Positions 38,501-47,599 of a stretch of DNA of 64,000 nucleotides are shown piece by piece. Position numbers and translations under genes: made by a program. The notes under the pieces were generated by a model. The model was not told the DNA's origin and made no database searches. It worked only from the letters and a program-made list of their open reading frames with translations. Origin of the DNA: Paraburkholderia fungorum (GTDB lineage: Bacteria; Pseudomonadota; Gammaproteobacteria; Burkholderiales; Burkholderiaceae). Location: positions 62,001 to 126,000 of the forward strand of contig NZ_CADFGE010000008.1 of the NCBI RefSeq assembly GCF_902833645.1. The letters are read 5' to 3'. How positions within the stretch are numbered: position 1 is the stretch's first letter; each line of letters opens with the position of its first letter.

Positions 38501-41500
38501 GTCTTCCGCGAGCCATGTTTCAAATGCATCGAGTGCCGCGGCGCCTCGATCGCGCCAATCGAGGATCTCGACCGGCATGCGCGCCTGGCGGTGCACGATC
38601 TGCATCGGCGCGGCTTCATCCGGCGTAAATCCGGTGCGAAGAATATCGTGACGCGGCACCGCACCCTCGAACGCGGCGCGCAAACGCTCGACGTCCGGTT
38701 CGATCAACGTCGCGATCAGTTGATTCACATACGTCGATTGCTCTGGCGCGAACAGCGAGTGAAACAGGATGCCGTGCTGCATCGGCGAGAGCGGGTAAAT
38801 ATCGTCAACGGTGCGCAGATCGAGCGGCAAACGCTCCAATGCAGCCTGCGTGAGCCCCCCAGCGCGCGCGAGCGGATAGTCACCCGGCGTTGCCCCGCCG
38901 CCGCGTTGCGCAAGACGCGCCGCGCATGCGGTGGTCAACTCGCCCAGCGCCGTTTCGAAACGCTCGGCGAGCGCTTCGATCGTCGCGCGCTCGAACTGCG
39001 TCGCGCCATACACCCAATGGATTTTCAGCGTGCGCGCGGTATCGCCATCGACATACGCGTGAATCGCCAGCGCGTTACCGATCGGACCGGCCGGATCGCG
39101 CTCGCAACCCACGCCGCCGAAGCGCGGTACCAGCGCAGCCTCGCGCGATGCATCGAACTGCCCGAGGTAGTTGAAGGTCACGCGCGGCCGCGGCACGGCG
39201 GCGAGCGCAGCGCGCACGGTCGCGTCGCCGTAGTGGCGCAGCACACCGAAACCAAGCCCCTTATTCGGCACCGCGCGCAGCGCATCCTTGACCACGCAGA
39301 GCGTCGCCGCCGACGTGCTTTCGACAGTGAACTGCAGCGGATAGTGGCTCGTCAGCCAGCCGGGCGTGCGGCTCACGTCGACGTCGTCGAACAATGCCTC
39401 GCGGCCATGGCCCTCGAGCTCGATACGGCAGCGAGGCAGACCGAGCGACTGTGCCAAAGCGGCGATCAGCAGTTCGAGCATCTGTGTACGGTAGGCCGCG
39501 TTTGCCTCCGTCAAGGCGGCGCGCGTCAAATCCGCGCCAATCGTCTGGACGACAGTTTGTGCGTCTGCGTTCGTCGCCCTGGCTTGTGGATGGTCAAGCG
39601 GCAGATCGTCGTAAGGCGCCGTCAGTGCCGCCCAATACGGCACTTCGGCGGCAAATGGCGAGTTCGTGACGTCGAGCGCGGCACGAGCGAGCCGCGCCGC
39701 CCAGTCCTGCGCGCGAGTGCCCGTCGACGCCAAACGTACCGTGCGGCGCTCGCGCGCGGCGCGATAAGCGGCGTCGAGATCGTCCAGCAACGCGCGCCAC
39801 GATACGCCGTCGACAATCAGATGGTGAATCGCCAGATAGAGCCTCGTCGTCCCATCGGGCAGCAGCGCGGCGAGCGCGCACACGAGCGGACCGTGCGTGA
39901 GATCGAGCGTGCTTTGCAGCGCGTCGAACCGGGCGAGCGCGTCGTTCTCGTCACCTGCGCAAGCGACTGCGAGCGGGAGGGTTTCGAACGCGCGTGGGGC
40001 AAATGTGAGTTGCCATTCTCCACTGGGACCACTCGGGGCGAAACGGTGACGGAAGATCTCGTGATGCGTCAGCAGCGTTTCGAATGCGCGGGCGAACGCA
40101 TCGGAATCGAACGGCGCCTCGGCATCGAGTTCGATCGATTGATTCCAGTGACCACGTTGCGCAATATCCAGCGCGAAGAAGCGCAGTTGCGCGGGCGTAA
40201 GGGTCGTGGCTTGTTCGGTCTGTGACGACACCGCTTGTGCTTTAACTGTGGAGGCCATGGCGTGCGTCGCCGGCGCAGCCACATCCACCGTTGTCGCAAC
40301 GCAGGCGAGTTGTGCCAGCGTCGGCGCGTCGAATAGCTGTTTCGGCGTAAAGCGCACACCGCGTTTGCGTGAACGCGCGATCACCTGCAATACCAGAATC
40401 GAATCTCCACCCAATTCGAAGAAGTTGTCGTCGCGGCCCACGCGTTCGGCTTTGAGCACTTCCTTCCAGACCGCGGCAAGCGCCTCTTCCGTTGCCCCTT
40501 GCGGCGCGCCGCCTTCGGCAACGGCCGGCGCCGGCGCGGCGGCAAGCGCGCGCAATGCGGCACGGTCGACTTTGCCGTTCGCGGTCACAGGCAGCGCGGC
40601 AACGATCAGCATTACTGCCGGCACCATGTAATCCGGCAGACGCGCGGCCAACGCCGCACGCAATGCGGGCTCATCGAGACGCGCACCATCGGACGGAGCG
40701 ACGAACGATGCAAGCCGCAAGCGCCCTTCATGCTCCACCGCAAGCGTTTCCGCCTGAGCGACACCTTCGAGCGCGCGCAGCGCGGCGCTGACCTCGCCAG
40801 GTTCGACCCGATAGCCGCGAATTTTCACCTGGTCGTCGAGCCGGCCAAGAAACGCTAGTCGACGGTCAGCGCGCAATTTCACGCGGTCGCCCGTTCTGTA
40901 GAGACGTTCGCCCGGCGCGCACGGATGCGGTACGAAACGCTCCGCGGTCGCGGCGGCGCGGTTCAGATAGCCCCGCGCGAGTCCCGGACCGCCGAGATAC
41001 AGTTCGCCGATCCCACCTGGCGGCACACCCGCACCGTGGCTGTCGAGCACACACGCGTAGGCGTTGGGCAGCGGCAAGCCCAGCGGCACCGACTGCATGA
41101 TCTGCGCGATCCGCACAGGTTGCGTGGCCGTGTGCACTTGCGCGGGGCGAGCTTCCGGAAAACGCAAGGCAGCGTGTGACGGAGCAGACGTGTCGAAGAT
41201 CAACGCACCGACGGTCGCTTCGGTCGGACCGTAGTGATTGATCACGCGGCACGCCGGCTTAAGCGCCGCGATCCGTTCGACCAGCGACCACGGCAGCGTT
41301 TCGCCGCCCGTGACCAGTGCATGCGCAGGCAGTACGTCAGCCGCTTGCTGTGCGTCGAGCAGCGCATGCAGATGGCTCGGCACGATCTTCAATACGCCGA
41401 CCTTGCGCGCGCGCATCTCGTGTGCGAAACGATCGGGGTCAAACGCGCATTGAGCCGGCAACAGATGTAGCGTGCGGCCCGAACACAGCGCACCGAACAG

Positions 41501-44500
41501 CGTCGTGTGACCGAGGTCGGCGCCGACGGTTGAGACCATCGCCATCGAGGCATCGGTGGCAAAGGCGAGTTCGTCCAGCATGCCTGCGACGTAATCGGCC
41601 AGCGCGCGATGCGAGATCACAACGCCCTTGGGCGTGCCGGTCGACCCTGAGGTGAAGATCAGATACGCGGCCTGGTCAGGCAGCGGTGCCGGACGGATGG
41701 CGTGAGTGCTCGTGTTCGCGTTGGCGCTAACGGCAACATCCGTCTGCGCTAACGAATCAATATCGAGCGTCGTGGCATTACCCGACGCTGACGCGGCCAC
41801 CGCACCACCCGCGCTCAGCATCCATTGCGCGCCGCAGGCATCCACAGCGGCCGCCAGTCGCTCGTGCGGCGCAGCCGGATCGAGCGGCACCGCGCAGGCC
41901 CCCGACTTCATCACGCCGAGCAGCGCCACCACGAAACGCACCGAGCGCTCAATGCAGATCGCGACCGGCTGCTCCGCGCCGATGTTGCGTTGCTGCAAGG
42001 TGAGTGCAATGCGCCCGGACGCGTCGTCGAGTTCGGCGAACGTAAGCTGCGTATCGGCGTCCGCAAGCGCGATGCGATGCGGCGTTTCACTCGCGTGACG
42101 TGCGAACAGCGCGAGCACGCTATCCGCCTCCGGCTGAAGCGCTCGCCCCTGCCGGGCCGCGTCGTATTCCGGCCCATCCGCGCAATCAAGTTCGGCGATC
42201 ACGCATTGCGGATCACGCACCGCGTCGGCAACCAGCGCGGCGTAACTATTCAGCCAGGCCTGCGCGGTCGCGTCATCAATACCGTCGAGCGCATACGCGA
42301 TCACCAGTTCAATGCCACGCGGATCGTCCGTGAAATCGAGTGCCAGGTCGAAGCGGGCGGCAAGATCGAGCCCCGGCGACATCCGCACCGACGCGCCCGG
42401 CAATTCAGCCGTCAATTCCAGATCGAACTGCTGCGCGAATTTGACCTTGAGCCATTCTTCGCCACGCCGCACCGGCGGCTTGATGGCGTCGAGCACCTGA
42501 TCGAACGGCACGTCCTGATGCGCGAAGGCATCGAAAGCAACGCGGCGTACGCCGTCGAGCAACGCCGCGAACGACTGGTCTGGCGCAACACGCGCGCGCA
42601 AAGCCAGCGTGTTGAGGAACAGGCCGACCAGCGGCGCGACTTCCGCGCGTTGCCGATGCGCAATCGGCGCGGCGACCACGATGTCGGTTGCACCGGTCAG
42701 GCGATACAGCCACGCGTCGAATGCCGCCAGCAGCACGGTAAACGGCGATGCCTGGGCGCGCCGCGCGGCTTCGCGCACCGCGGCGGAGACCGTTTGCGGC
42801 AGCCGCAATGCGAGCCGGCCGCCGCGATAGTCGCGTTGCGGCGCACGCGGCCGGTCGAGTGGCAAGGCAAGCGGTTCGGGCGCCGAGCGCAACGCATTGC
42901 GCCAATAGGCAAGCTGACGCTCGCCTTCGCCCGCGGCGAGCCAGTCGCGCTGCCACTGCGCATAGTCCGCGTACTGGACCGGCAGCACAGGCAACTGCGG
43001 CGTGCGTCCTGCCACAAACGCTGAGTAAGCCGCCTGCAGTTCGTCGAACGCGCAACGCGAGCTCCAGCCGTCGCTGATGGCATGATGGGTCGTCAACAGG
43101 AAACGTTGCGCGTTGTGGCTGAGCGTAATGAGCGTGGCACGCACGAGCGGGCCATTCGATAGATCGAACGACGCGCCGACGTGTTGCTCCGTCAACTCCG
43201 CGAGCCGCAACACGCGCTCGGCCTCATCGCAGGCATGCAGGTCAATTTCCGCAATCCGCACCGGCAACGCTGCGTGAATGCGCTGCATGACCATGCCATC
43301 GTCGGTTTCGACGAGTGTCGTGCGCCAGGCTTCCTGACGCGCGATCAGACTATCAAGCGCGCGTTGCAGGGTCGTGAGATCGAGCGCGCCCCGCACGTCC
43401 CATTGCACGGCGACGTGATAGGCCGAGCCGGCATCGCGCGTTTGCGCCAGCACCCAGAAACGCTGCTGGGCGAACGAAGCAGCCCGGTCGGTGAACGCAG
43501 CGGCCGAAGGCTGCAGCACCGTGATCTGCTGGTGCCGGCTCACCGTCGATTCCGTCTCGCCGGTGTCGATCAGCACCGCGAGTGTTTCGAGCGGCTGATC
43601 GTCGAACAGCGTATCGAGCCGCAAATTCACGCCCCATTCGATCCGGATCGCCGCCTGCAATTGCATGGCCGCGAGGGAATCGCCGCCGCGTGCGAAGAAC
43701 CGGTCGGTACGGCCAATCGGTGTGGGATCGTTCAGGAGCGTTTGCCAGATATCGGCAAGACGTTGCTCAGTGACCGTTGCGGGCGCGGCATAATCGGCGG
43801 CGGCCGCAACCGGCAGCGCCGCCACGGCATCGCGCAATGCGGCGCGGTCGAGCTTGCCGTTCAGCGTGTAAGGCAGGCGTTCAAAGCGCGCGAAACGATG
43901 CGGCAGCCACGCCTGTGGCACATGCGCGCCGAGATGCGCCTGCAATGCTGCGTCGTCAAGTGCTCCTTTCAGCACCACGCAGGCAATCAGTTGCGTCCTG
44001 CCTGCCGTCGCATCGGCGATCACACCCGCATCGGCAACCACCGGATGCGTCAGCAGACAGGCCGCGATCTCGCCGGGCTCCACGCGAACGCCGCGCACTT
44101 GCACCTGATCGTCGATGCGGCCGAGATAATCGAACGAGCCGTCCGCGCGTTCGCGCGCGAGGTCGCCGGTACGGTAGATCCGCTCCCCCGGTTCGCCGCT
44201 TGCGTCCGGCAAGAAGCGTTCGGCGGTAAGCGCAGCGCGCCCATGATAACCACGCGCGAGACACACGCCGCCGAGCAGCAATTCACCGGCCTCGCCGCGC
44301 CGCACTGCGCCGTCGATACGCGCCGCACGACGTCCGATCGGCCAGCCGATCGGCAGCGAGGCGTAACCGTTACCCGCTTCGAGCATCGGCGTCGTATCCG
44401 GGTCGACCGGCCACAACATCGGCGAAATCACCGCCTCGGTCGGTCCATAGCCATTGACGAGCCTGATCGACGGGAATACGCGGCGAATCTCGTCGAAGCT

Positions 44501-45355
44501 GTCCTGTGACATCGCTTCGCCGCCGAACAGCAGCACGCGCAGCGATGGCGGTACGCCGAGGCGCTCGCAAACGTTCGCGAATTCGCGTAGATAAGCGGGC
44601 GGCAAGGTGGTGTTGGTCACCCCTTCACGCAGCATGAAGGCGTGCGTGGCTTCCGGCGGAAACGGCGGCGGGTCGCTGATCACCACACTGCCGCCCACGG
44701 CGAGAGGCACGAGCCACGCTTCGATCGACACATCGAAATTCACCGAGGCGAAATGCAATACGCGATCGGTCGCGCCAATCGGCAACGACTCAGCGAGCGC
44801 GTCGCCGTGCGCGGCGAGCGGTCCGTGCTCGACGGCAACCGCTTTCGGCGTGCCGGTCGAACCCGATGTGTAGATCATGTACGCGGCTGCGCGCGGATGC
44901 ACCGGTTCGTCGTCGCCCTCGAAACGCGGTGCGGCGGCGTCTGCCAAAGCATCGTTTGCCATGTCGAAGCATTGCGCGAAACGTGCGCGCATGACCGCAT
45001 CGGCCGAAGCATCGACAATGCCGTGAGCGAGACCCGCGTCCTGGGCGACCCAGTCGAGGCGTGCCGCCGGATGACGCGGATCGAGCGCGACAAACACGCC
45101 GCCCGCCTTCAGCACGGCGAGCAAGGCGACAAACAGATCGCAAGAACGCGCAACACATACGCCAACGCGCACCTCCGTCGTCACGCCCGCTTCACGCAAC
45201 TGTGCGGCGAGTCGCGCCGCGCGGCTGTCCAGTTCGCCGCGCGTAAGTCGCACGGTATGCGGCATGAACGACGCCAACGCGGGCGCATCGGGTTCGACAC
45301 GCGCCAAAGCGCGGATTCGGTGGTGCAACGCAATCGGGAAGCTCGTCATGGGCAT
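35576..45355 (-). CDS. orbI: Siderophore NRPS, modules 1-3 (A-PCP-C-A-PCP-E-C-A-PCP)
   Basis: About 3259 aa from ATG 45355; the frame is open to 45400, but that start would fall next to the -10 box. Domains (approximate residues): A1 15-510, PCP1 525-597 (FFARGGDSLAAM), C1 615-1065 (THHAISDGWS), A2 1090-1625, PCP2 1640-1710 (FFELGGDSILVL), epimerase 1735-2175 (IHHLIVDGVSW, FNYLGQF), C2 2200-2625 (RHHLLLDGWS), A3 2655-3150, PCP3 3170-3240. Pocket residues read by eye: A1 D-V-E-T-L-G-G-I-S (hydroxyornithine-like), A2 D-L-T-K-V-G-H-V-G (Asp), A3 D-V-W-H-V-S-L-I-D (Ser). The epimerase in module 2 fits D-beta-hydroxyaspartate. Starts directly with an A domain, as in OrbI. Confidence 0.94.
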   Translation of the reverse strand: MPMTSFPIALHHRIRALARVEPDAPALASFMPHTVRLTRGELDSRAARLAAQLREAGVTTEVRVGVCVARSCDLFVALLAVLKAGGVFVALDPRHPAARLDWVAQDAGLAHGIVDASADAVMRARFAQCFDMANDALADAAAPRFEGDDEPVHPRAAAYMIYTSGSTGTPKAVAVEHGPLAAHGDALAESLPIGATDRVLHFASVNFDVSIEAWLVPLAVGGSVVISDPPPFPPEATHAFMLREGVTNTTLPPAYLREFANVCERLGVPPSLRVLLFGGEAMSQDSFDEIRRVFPSIRLVNGYGPTEAVISPMLWPVDPDTTPMLEAGNGYASLPIGWPIGRRAARIDGAVRRGEAGELLLGGVCLARGYHGRAALTAERFLPDASGEPGERIYRTGDLARERADGSFDYLGRIDDQVQVRGVRVEPGEIAACLLTHPVVADAGVIADATAGRTQLIACVVLKGALDDAALQAHLGAHVPQAWLPHRFARFERLPYTLNGKLDRAALRDAVAALPVAAAADYAAPATVTEQRLADIWQTLLNDPTPIGRTDRFFARGGDSLAAMQLQAAIRIEWGVNLRLDTLFDDQPLETLAVLIDTGETESTVSRHQQITVLQPSAAAFTDRAASFAQQRFWVLAQTRDAGSAYHVAVQWDVRGALDLTTLQRALDSLIARQEAWRTTLVETDDGMVMQRIHAALPVRIAEIDLHACDEAERVLRLAELTEQHVGASFDLSNGPLVRATLITLSHNAQRFLLTTHHAISDGWSSRCAFDELQAAYSAFVAGRTPQLPVLPVQYADYAQWQRDWLAAGEGERQLAYWRNALRSAPEPLALPLDRPRAPQRDYRGGRLALRLPQTVSAAVREAARRAQASPFTVLLAAFDAWLYRLTGATDIVVAAPIAHRQRAEVAPLVGLFLNTLALRARVAPDQSFAALLDGVRRVAFDAFAHQDVPFDQVLDAIKPPVRRGEEWLKVKFAQQFDLELTAELPGASVRMSPGLDLAARFDLALDFTDDPRGIELVIAYALDGIDDATAQAWLNSYAALVADAVRDPQCVIAELDCADGPEYDAARQGRALQPEADSVLALFARHASETPHRIALADADTQLTFAELDDASGRIALTLQQRNIGAEQPVAICIERSVRFVVALLGVMKSGACAVPLDPAAPHERLAAAVDACGAQWMLSAGGAVAASASGNATTLDIDSLAQTDVAVSANANTSTHAIRPAPLPDQAAYLIFTSGSTGTPKGVVISHRALADYVAGMLDELAFATDASMAMVSTVGADLGHTTLFGALCSGRTLHLLPAQCAFDPDRFAHEMRARKVGVLKIVPSHLHALLDAQQAADVLPAHALVTGGETLPWSLVERIAALKPACRVINHYGPTEATVGALIFDTSAPSHAALRFPEARPAQVHTATQPVRIAQIMQSVPLGLPLPNAYACVLDSHGAGVPPGGIGELYLGGPGLARGYLNRAAATAERFVPHPCAPGERLYRTGDRVKLRADRRLAFLGRLDDQVKIRGYRVEPGEVSAALRALEGVAQAETLAVEHEGRLRLASFVAPSDGARLDEPALRAALAARLPDYMVPAVMLIVAALPVTANGKVDRAALRALAAAPAPAVAEGGAPQGATEEALAAVWKEVLKAERVGRDDNFFELGGDSILVLQVIARSRKRGVRFTPKQLFDAPTLAQLACVATTVDVAAPATHAMASTVKAQAVSSQTEQATTLTPAQLRFFALDIAQRGHWNQSIELDAEAPFDSDAFARAFETLLTHHEIFRHRFAPSGPSGEWQLTFAPRAFETLPLAVACAGDENDALARFDALQSTLDLTHGPLVCALAALLPDGTTRLYLAIHHLIVDGVSWRALLDDLDAAYRAARERRTVRLASTGTRAQDWAARLARAALDVTNSPFAAEVPYWAALTAPYDDLPLDHPQARATNADAQTVVQTIGADLTRAALTEANAAYRTQMLELLIAALAQSLGLPRCRIELEGHGREALFDDVDVSRTPGWLTSHYPLQFTVESTSAATLCVVKDALRAVPNKGLGFGVLRHYGDATVRAALAAVPRPRVTFNYLGQFDASREAALVPRFGGVGCERDPAGPIGNALAIHAYVDGDTARTLKIHWVYGATQFERATIEALAERFETALGELTTACAARLAQRGGGATPGDYPLARAGGLTQAALERLPLDLRTVDDIYPLSPMQHGILFHSLFAPEQSTYVNQLIATLIEPDVERLRAAFEGAVPRHDILRTGFTPDEAAPMQIVHRQARMPVEILDWRDRGAAALDAFETWLAEDRTRGFDLTSPPLMRVALIRVTDQAWRLVWTRHHLLLDGWSTARFFADVLRDYIEPRRPQPFAAPAKTRYRDFIAWLAARDTEGERAFWMERLALIDEPTLIADRESNHNGEPENPHAPQHLTRRESFDADTTARLTETARRLKVTVNTVVQGAWALALQRMTHHRAVSFGATVAGRPDALPDAGTVLGLFINTLPVITAPLPQRSASTWLQELQRDNAAAAEHAHTPLYEIQQWAGQGGGALFDTLVVFENYPVDEAWQGRDERALKLRELRNIEATDFALTLVIEAGATLTIDYGYDAAQLDAARVATLHRAFANCLSALIADPHALLGTISIATADDLATQASANATTRSWPQARQQPLHRQFAQTAVAHPDAIALEFTDPQGRVQQMTYGALDANANRVAAALIEAGVRPDTAVALCVERSFDMVIALLGVLKAGAAYLPVDPDYPAERIAYLLNDAKPAVVLTQPHLRDRVTAAVEHVDVKTLTVDELLGSEVALAAAMEVAPEQLAYLIYTSGSTGKPKGAGNTHRALANRIAWMQDAYRLDANDVVLHKTPFGFDVSVWEFVWPLTVGAKLAIAAPGDHRDPARLVAAIETHRVTTLHFVPSMLAAFVAHLEDFKAAARCASIERIVASGEALAPELVARVAQHLPNARLYNLYGPTEAAIDVSHWTCDARDASAVSVPIGHPIANLQLHVLDEALQPLPPGAVGELYLGGVGLARGYLGRTALTAERFIPDPFVQGARLYRTGDLARRRADGALDYLGRIDTQVKLRGQRIEPGEIEALLRAQQGVHDAVVVVRDEQLIGYVARGADHMIDTEALLETLRAQLPAYMVPAQLIDLAVLPVTPNGKCDRHALPPPVRRQSSGEEAATSLQTGTERELAAIWARVLRLESVGRDDDFFALGGHSLLATQANAQANLHWTLVLPLRTLFDERTLQRCAAAIDRALAERDASTGGDTASAIDALLGELELQ

Positions 45356-45419
45356 GAAATCCGTTAGAACTGGCCGCGTCGGCCAAGTCGCAGGCCGCAA
45401 TGGGCTGCTTCATTGGTGT

Positions 45420-45444
45420 GACGATCCGCGCTTGCAAATCTTTA
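45420..45444 (-). promoter_or_regulatory. OrbS-type promoter for orbI-orbJ-pvdA-pvdF
   Basis: Minus strand: -35 TAAA (45444-45441), 17-nt spacer, -10 CGTC (45423-45420), 65 bp before the orbI ATG. Same elements and spacing as the promoters for orbE and orbH; these match the known OrbS consensus of Burkholderia. Confidence 0.75.
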
Positions 45445-45503
45445 CCGTCACCGTCAAATTATTCGGACTGCCTCACTTTGATGAGACAACTCGCGCCGGA
45501 CGG

Positions 45504-45528
45504 TAAATGTTTGCAGCGGCCATTCGTC
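45504..45528 (+). promoter_or_regulatory. OrbS-type promoter for orbE
   Basis: -35 TAAA (45504-45507), 17-nt spacer, -10 CGTC (45525-45528). Divergent from the orbI promoter, with 59 bp between the two -35 boxes. It predicts a leader of about 165 nt before ATG 45700. Confidence 0.75.
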
Positions 45529-45562
45529 TATCAGGCGAGGGGCGTGTCTTTGCGCCCCGTTG

Positions 45563-45648
45563 ATTTGCCGCCGGCATTTGCTGCCCGCATTTGCTGCCCG
45601 AATTTGTCTCCACATTTGTCACCGCGTTTGTCACCGCATTTGCCACCT
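45563..45648 (+). repeat. Degenerate 12-13-bp tandem repeats in the orbE leader
   Basis: About seven copies of a unit like GCATTTGCTGCCC / ATTTGTCACCGC. Two 13-bp copies (GCATTTGCTGCCC) are perfect and later copies have period 12. They lie between the predicted transcription start and the orbE start codon. Confidence 0.75.
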
Positions 45649-45699
45649 GAATGCGCTGCATTTCACCGATCCATTGCGACCCACTGCGACACACTGCCG

Positions 45700-47469
45700 A
45701 TGACCGCTGCCAACGAGCGCTACGACGCGCCCCCCTCCTCTTCTCCCTCAACCGCCGCGCGTGCCGCCGGCAAACCGGCCATGCGGCTGATCATTGCGTT
45801 GCTCAAGCGCTCGCGAGGCGCCTTCGCGATCGCACTCACCGCCTGCGTGCTGAACGGCATCGCCAGCGTGCTGCTCGTCGCGACCTTGAGCCGCGCGCTG
45901 TCGCAACCCGGCGCCGCCGACATGTCGCTTGCGATGCGATTTGCGTTATGCGCGGTGATCGCGCTCGTCACGCGCGTCATCACCGGCGTGCTGTTCGCGC
46001 GACTCTCGCAGGACACGATGGCGCAGTTGCGCGAGCACGTCGCGCGGCGGGTCGCCGAGGCAGAACTGCGCGACGTCGAACGGATTGGCGCCGCGCCCGT
46101 GCAGTCGGTACTGACCGACGACGCCACCAACGTGTCGATGCTGTTCTTCGCGCTGCCCAATCTCGTGATGCACGGCTCGATCGTATTCGGCTGCCTCGGT
46201 TATCTGGCGTGGCTCTCCTGGCCGGTTTGTCTGCTCGCGCTCGCCGCCATCCTGGTCGGCTCACTCGGCTATCACGCCGGCGACAAGCGGGCGATTGCCT
46301 CGCTCGAAGCCGCCGGCCGCTCGCAGGACAAACTGTTCGGCTATCTCGGCGCGCTGTTCACCGGCGCGAAAGAGCTGAAGCTGCACCAGGCCCGCTCGCG
46401 TCAATTCGTCGACGGTCAACTCGGCTCGGCGATCGACGAAGTGCGCGACCACCGGCGCCATGCGTTCAGCGCCTATGCGGTCGGGGTCGGCTGGATCGTG
46501 TTCCTGTTCTACGTGTTTCTGGGCGTGGCCGCGTTCTGGCCGGCGCTCGGCGTGCATGCCGATGCGCCGTCCGCATCGGGCTACGTCGTGGTGTTTCTGT
46601 TCATGCTGCTGCCGCTGGACGGCTTGCTGAACAACGTCCCGACGCTGAATGCCGCGCGCGTGTCGCTCGATCGCATCGAAAAGGTGATGAGCGAGTTCGG
46701 CGCGCTGCGCACCGCGCCGCCGCCGGATGAAAACGCATCGCACGCGCCGTACCAGACCCTGACATTACGCGACGTCACGCACGCGTATTTCCACGAGCGC
46801 GACGAACGGATGTTCCGCGTCGGACCCGTCAATCTGACTTTCAGGCCTGGCGAACTGGTGTTTATCGTCGGCGGCAACGGCAGCGGCAAGACCACGCTCG
46901 CGAAGGTGCTCACGGGTCTGTACGAACCGGAAGGCGGCACGATCGAACTGGACGGCAAGCCGATTGGCCTCGCCGAACGCGCCGCGTACCGGCAGCGTTT
47001 TACCGCCGTATTCAACGATTTTCATCTGTTCGACGCGTTGCTGGGCATCGTCGATCCGAACGCTGCGTCGCGCTCGCAAGCCGACGCCCGCGCGAACGCA
47101 CTGGTCGCGAAACTGGCGCTCGACCACAAGGTGCAAGTGGTGAACGGCGCATTCTCCACGCGCGAGCTTTCCACCGGCCAGCGCAAACGTCTGGCGCTGG
47201 TCATCGCGTATCTGGAAGACCGGCCGTTCTACCTGTTCGACGAATGGGCCGCCGATCAGGACCCGCAGTTCAAGGCGGTGTTCTATGAACAACTGCTGCC
47301 GGAACTGCGCTCGCGCGGCAAGACGGTACTCGTGATCAGCCATGACGATCGCTACTTCCATCTCGCGGACCGCGTGTTGAAGCTGGATAACGGCAGTATC
47401 GTCAGCGAGACAATCGGCACTGCGCAAGCCGTGGAGAACACCGCCGTCGCAAACGGCACGCTGGGATAA
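45700..47469 (+). CDS. orbE: Siderophore export ABC transporter (cyclic-peptide exporter type)
   Basis: 589 aa from ATG 45700; the frame is open from 45400, but the promoter lies inside that extension. N-terminal six-helix membrane domain (about 20-320) fused to an ATPase domain (about 345-570): Walker A VGGNGSGKTT, signature LSTGQRKRLALV, Walker B FYLFDEWAADQDPQFK. The D-E-W-A-A-D-Q-D Walker B is typical of the SyrD/PvdE subfamily that exports siderophore or lipopeptide precursors across the inner membrane. It is the only gene of the locus on the plus strand, driven by its own OrbS-type promoter. Confidence 0.93.
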   Translation: MTAANERYDAPPSSSPSTAARAAGKPAMRLIIALLKRSRGAFAIALTACVLNGIASVLLVATLSRALSQPGAADMSLAMRFALCAVIALVTRVITGVLFARLSQDTMAQLREHVARRVAEAELRDVERIGAAPVQSVLTDDATNVSMLFFALPNLVMHGSIVFGCLGYLAWLSWPVCLLALAAILVGSLGYHAGDKRAIASLEAAGRSQDKLFGYLGALFTGAKELKLHQARSRQFVDGQLGSAIDEVRDHRRHAFSAYAVGVGWIVFLFYVFLGVAAFWPALGVHADAPSASGYVVVFLFMLLPLDGLLNNVPTLNAARVSLDRIEKVMSEFGALRTAPPPDENASHAPYQTLTLRDVTHAYFHERDERMFRVGPVNLTFRPGELVFIVGGNGSGKTTLAKVLTGLYEPEGGTIELDGKPIGLAERAAYRQRFTAVFNDFHLFDALLGIVDPNAASRSQADARANALVAKLALDHKVQVVNGAFSTRELSTGQRKRLALVIAYLEDRPFYLFDEWAADQDPQFKAVFYEQLLPELRSRGKTVLVISHDDRYFHLADRVLKLDNGSIVSETIGTAQAVENTAVANGTLG

Positions 47470-47490
47470 CTTAAGTCAGGTGAAGTTCAT

Positions 47491-47518
47491 GCTGGGCGTG
47501 TCGACGCGAACGCCCAGC
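47491..47518. terminator. Hairpin between convergent orbE and orbB
   Basis: Perfect 9-bp arms GCTGGGCGT (47491-47499) and ACGCCCAGC (47510-47518) in the 130-bp gap between convergent genes. It lacks a T-tract, so terminator function is only probable. Confidence 0.45.
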
Positions 47519-47599
47519 GCTGAGCGCGCACCACGGATGAAGCGGGCCGGCCAGCGACTAGCGGTCTTCAGCCGCCTGGCTAGCCGCCAACCTGGCCGC

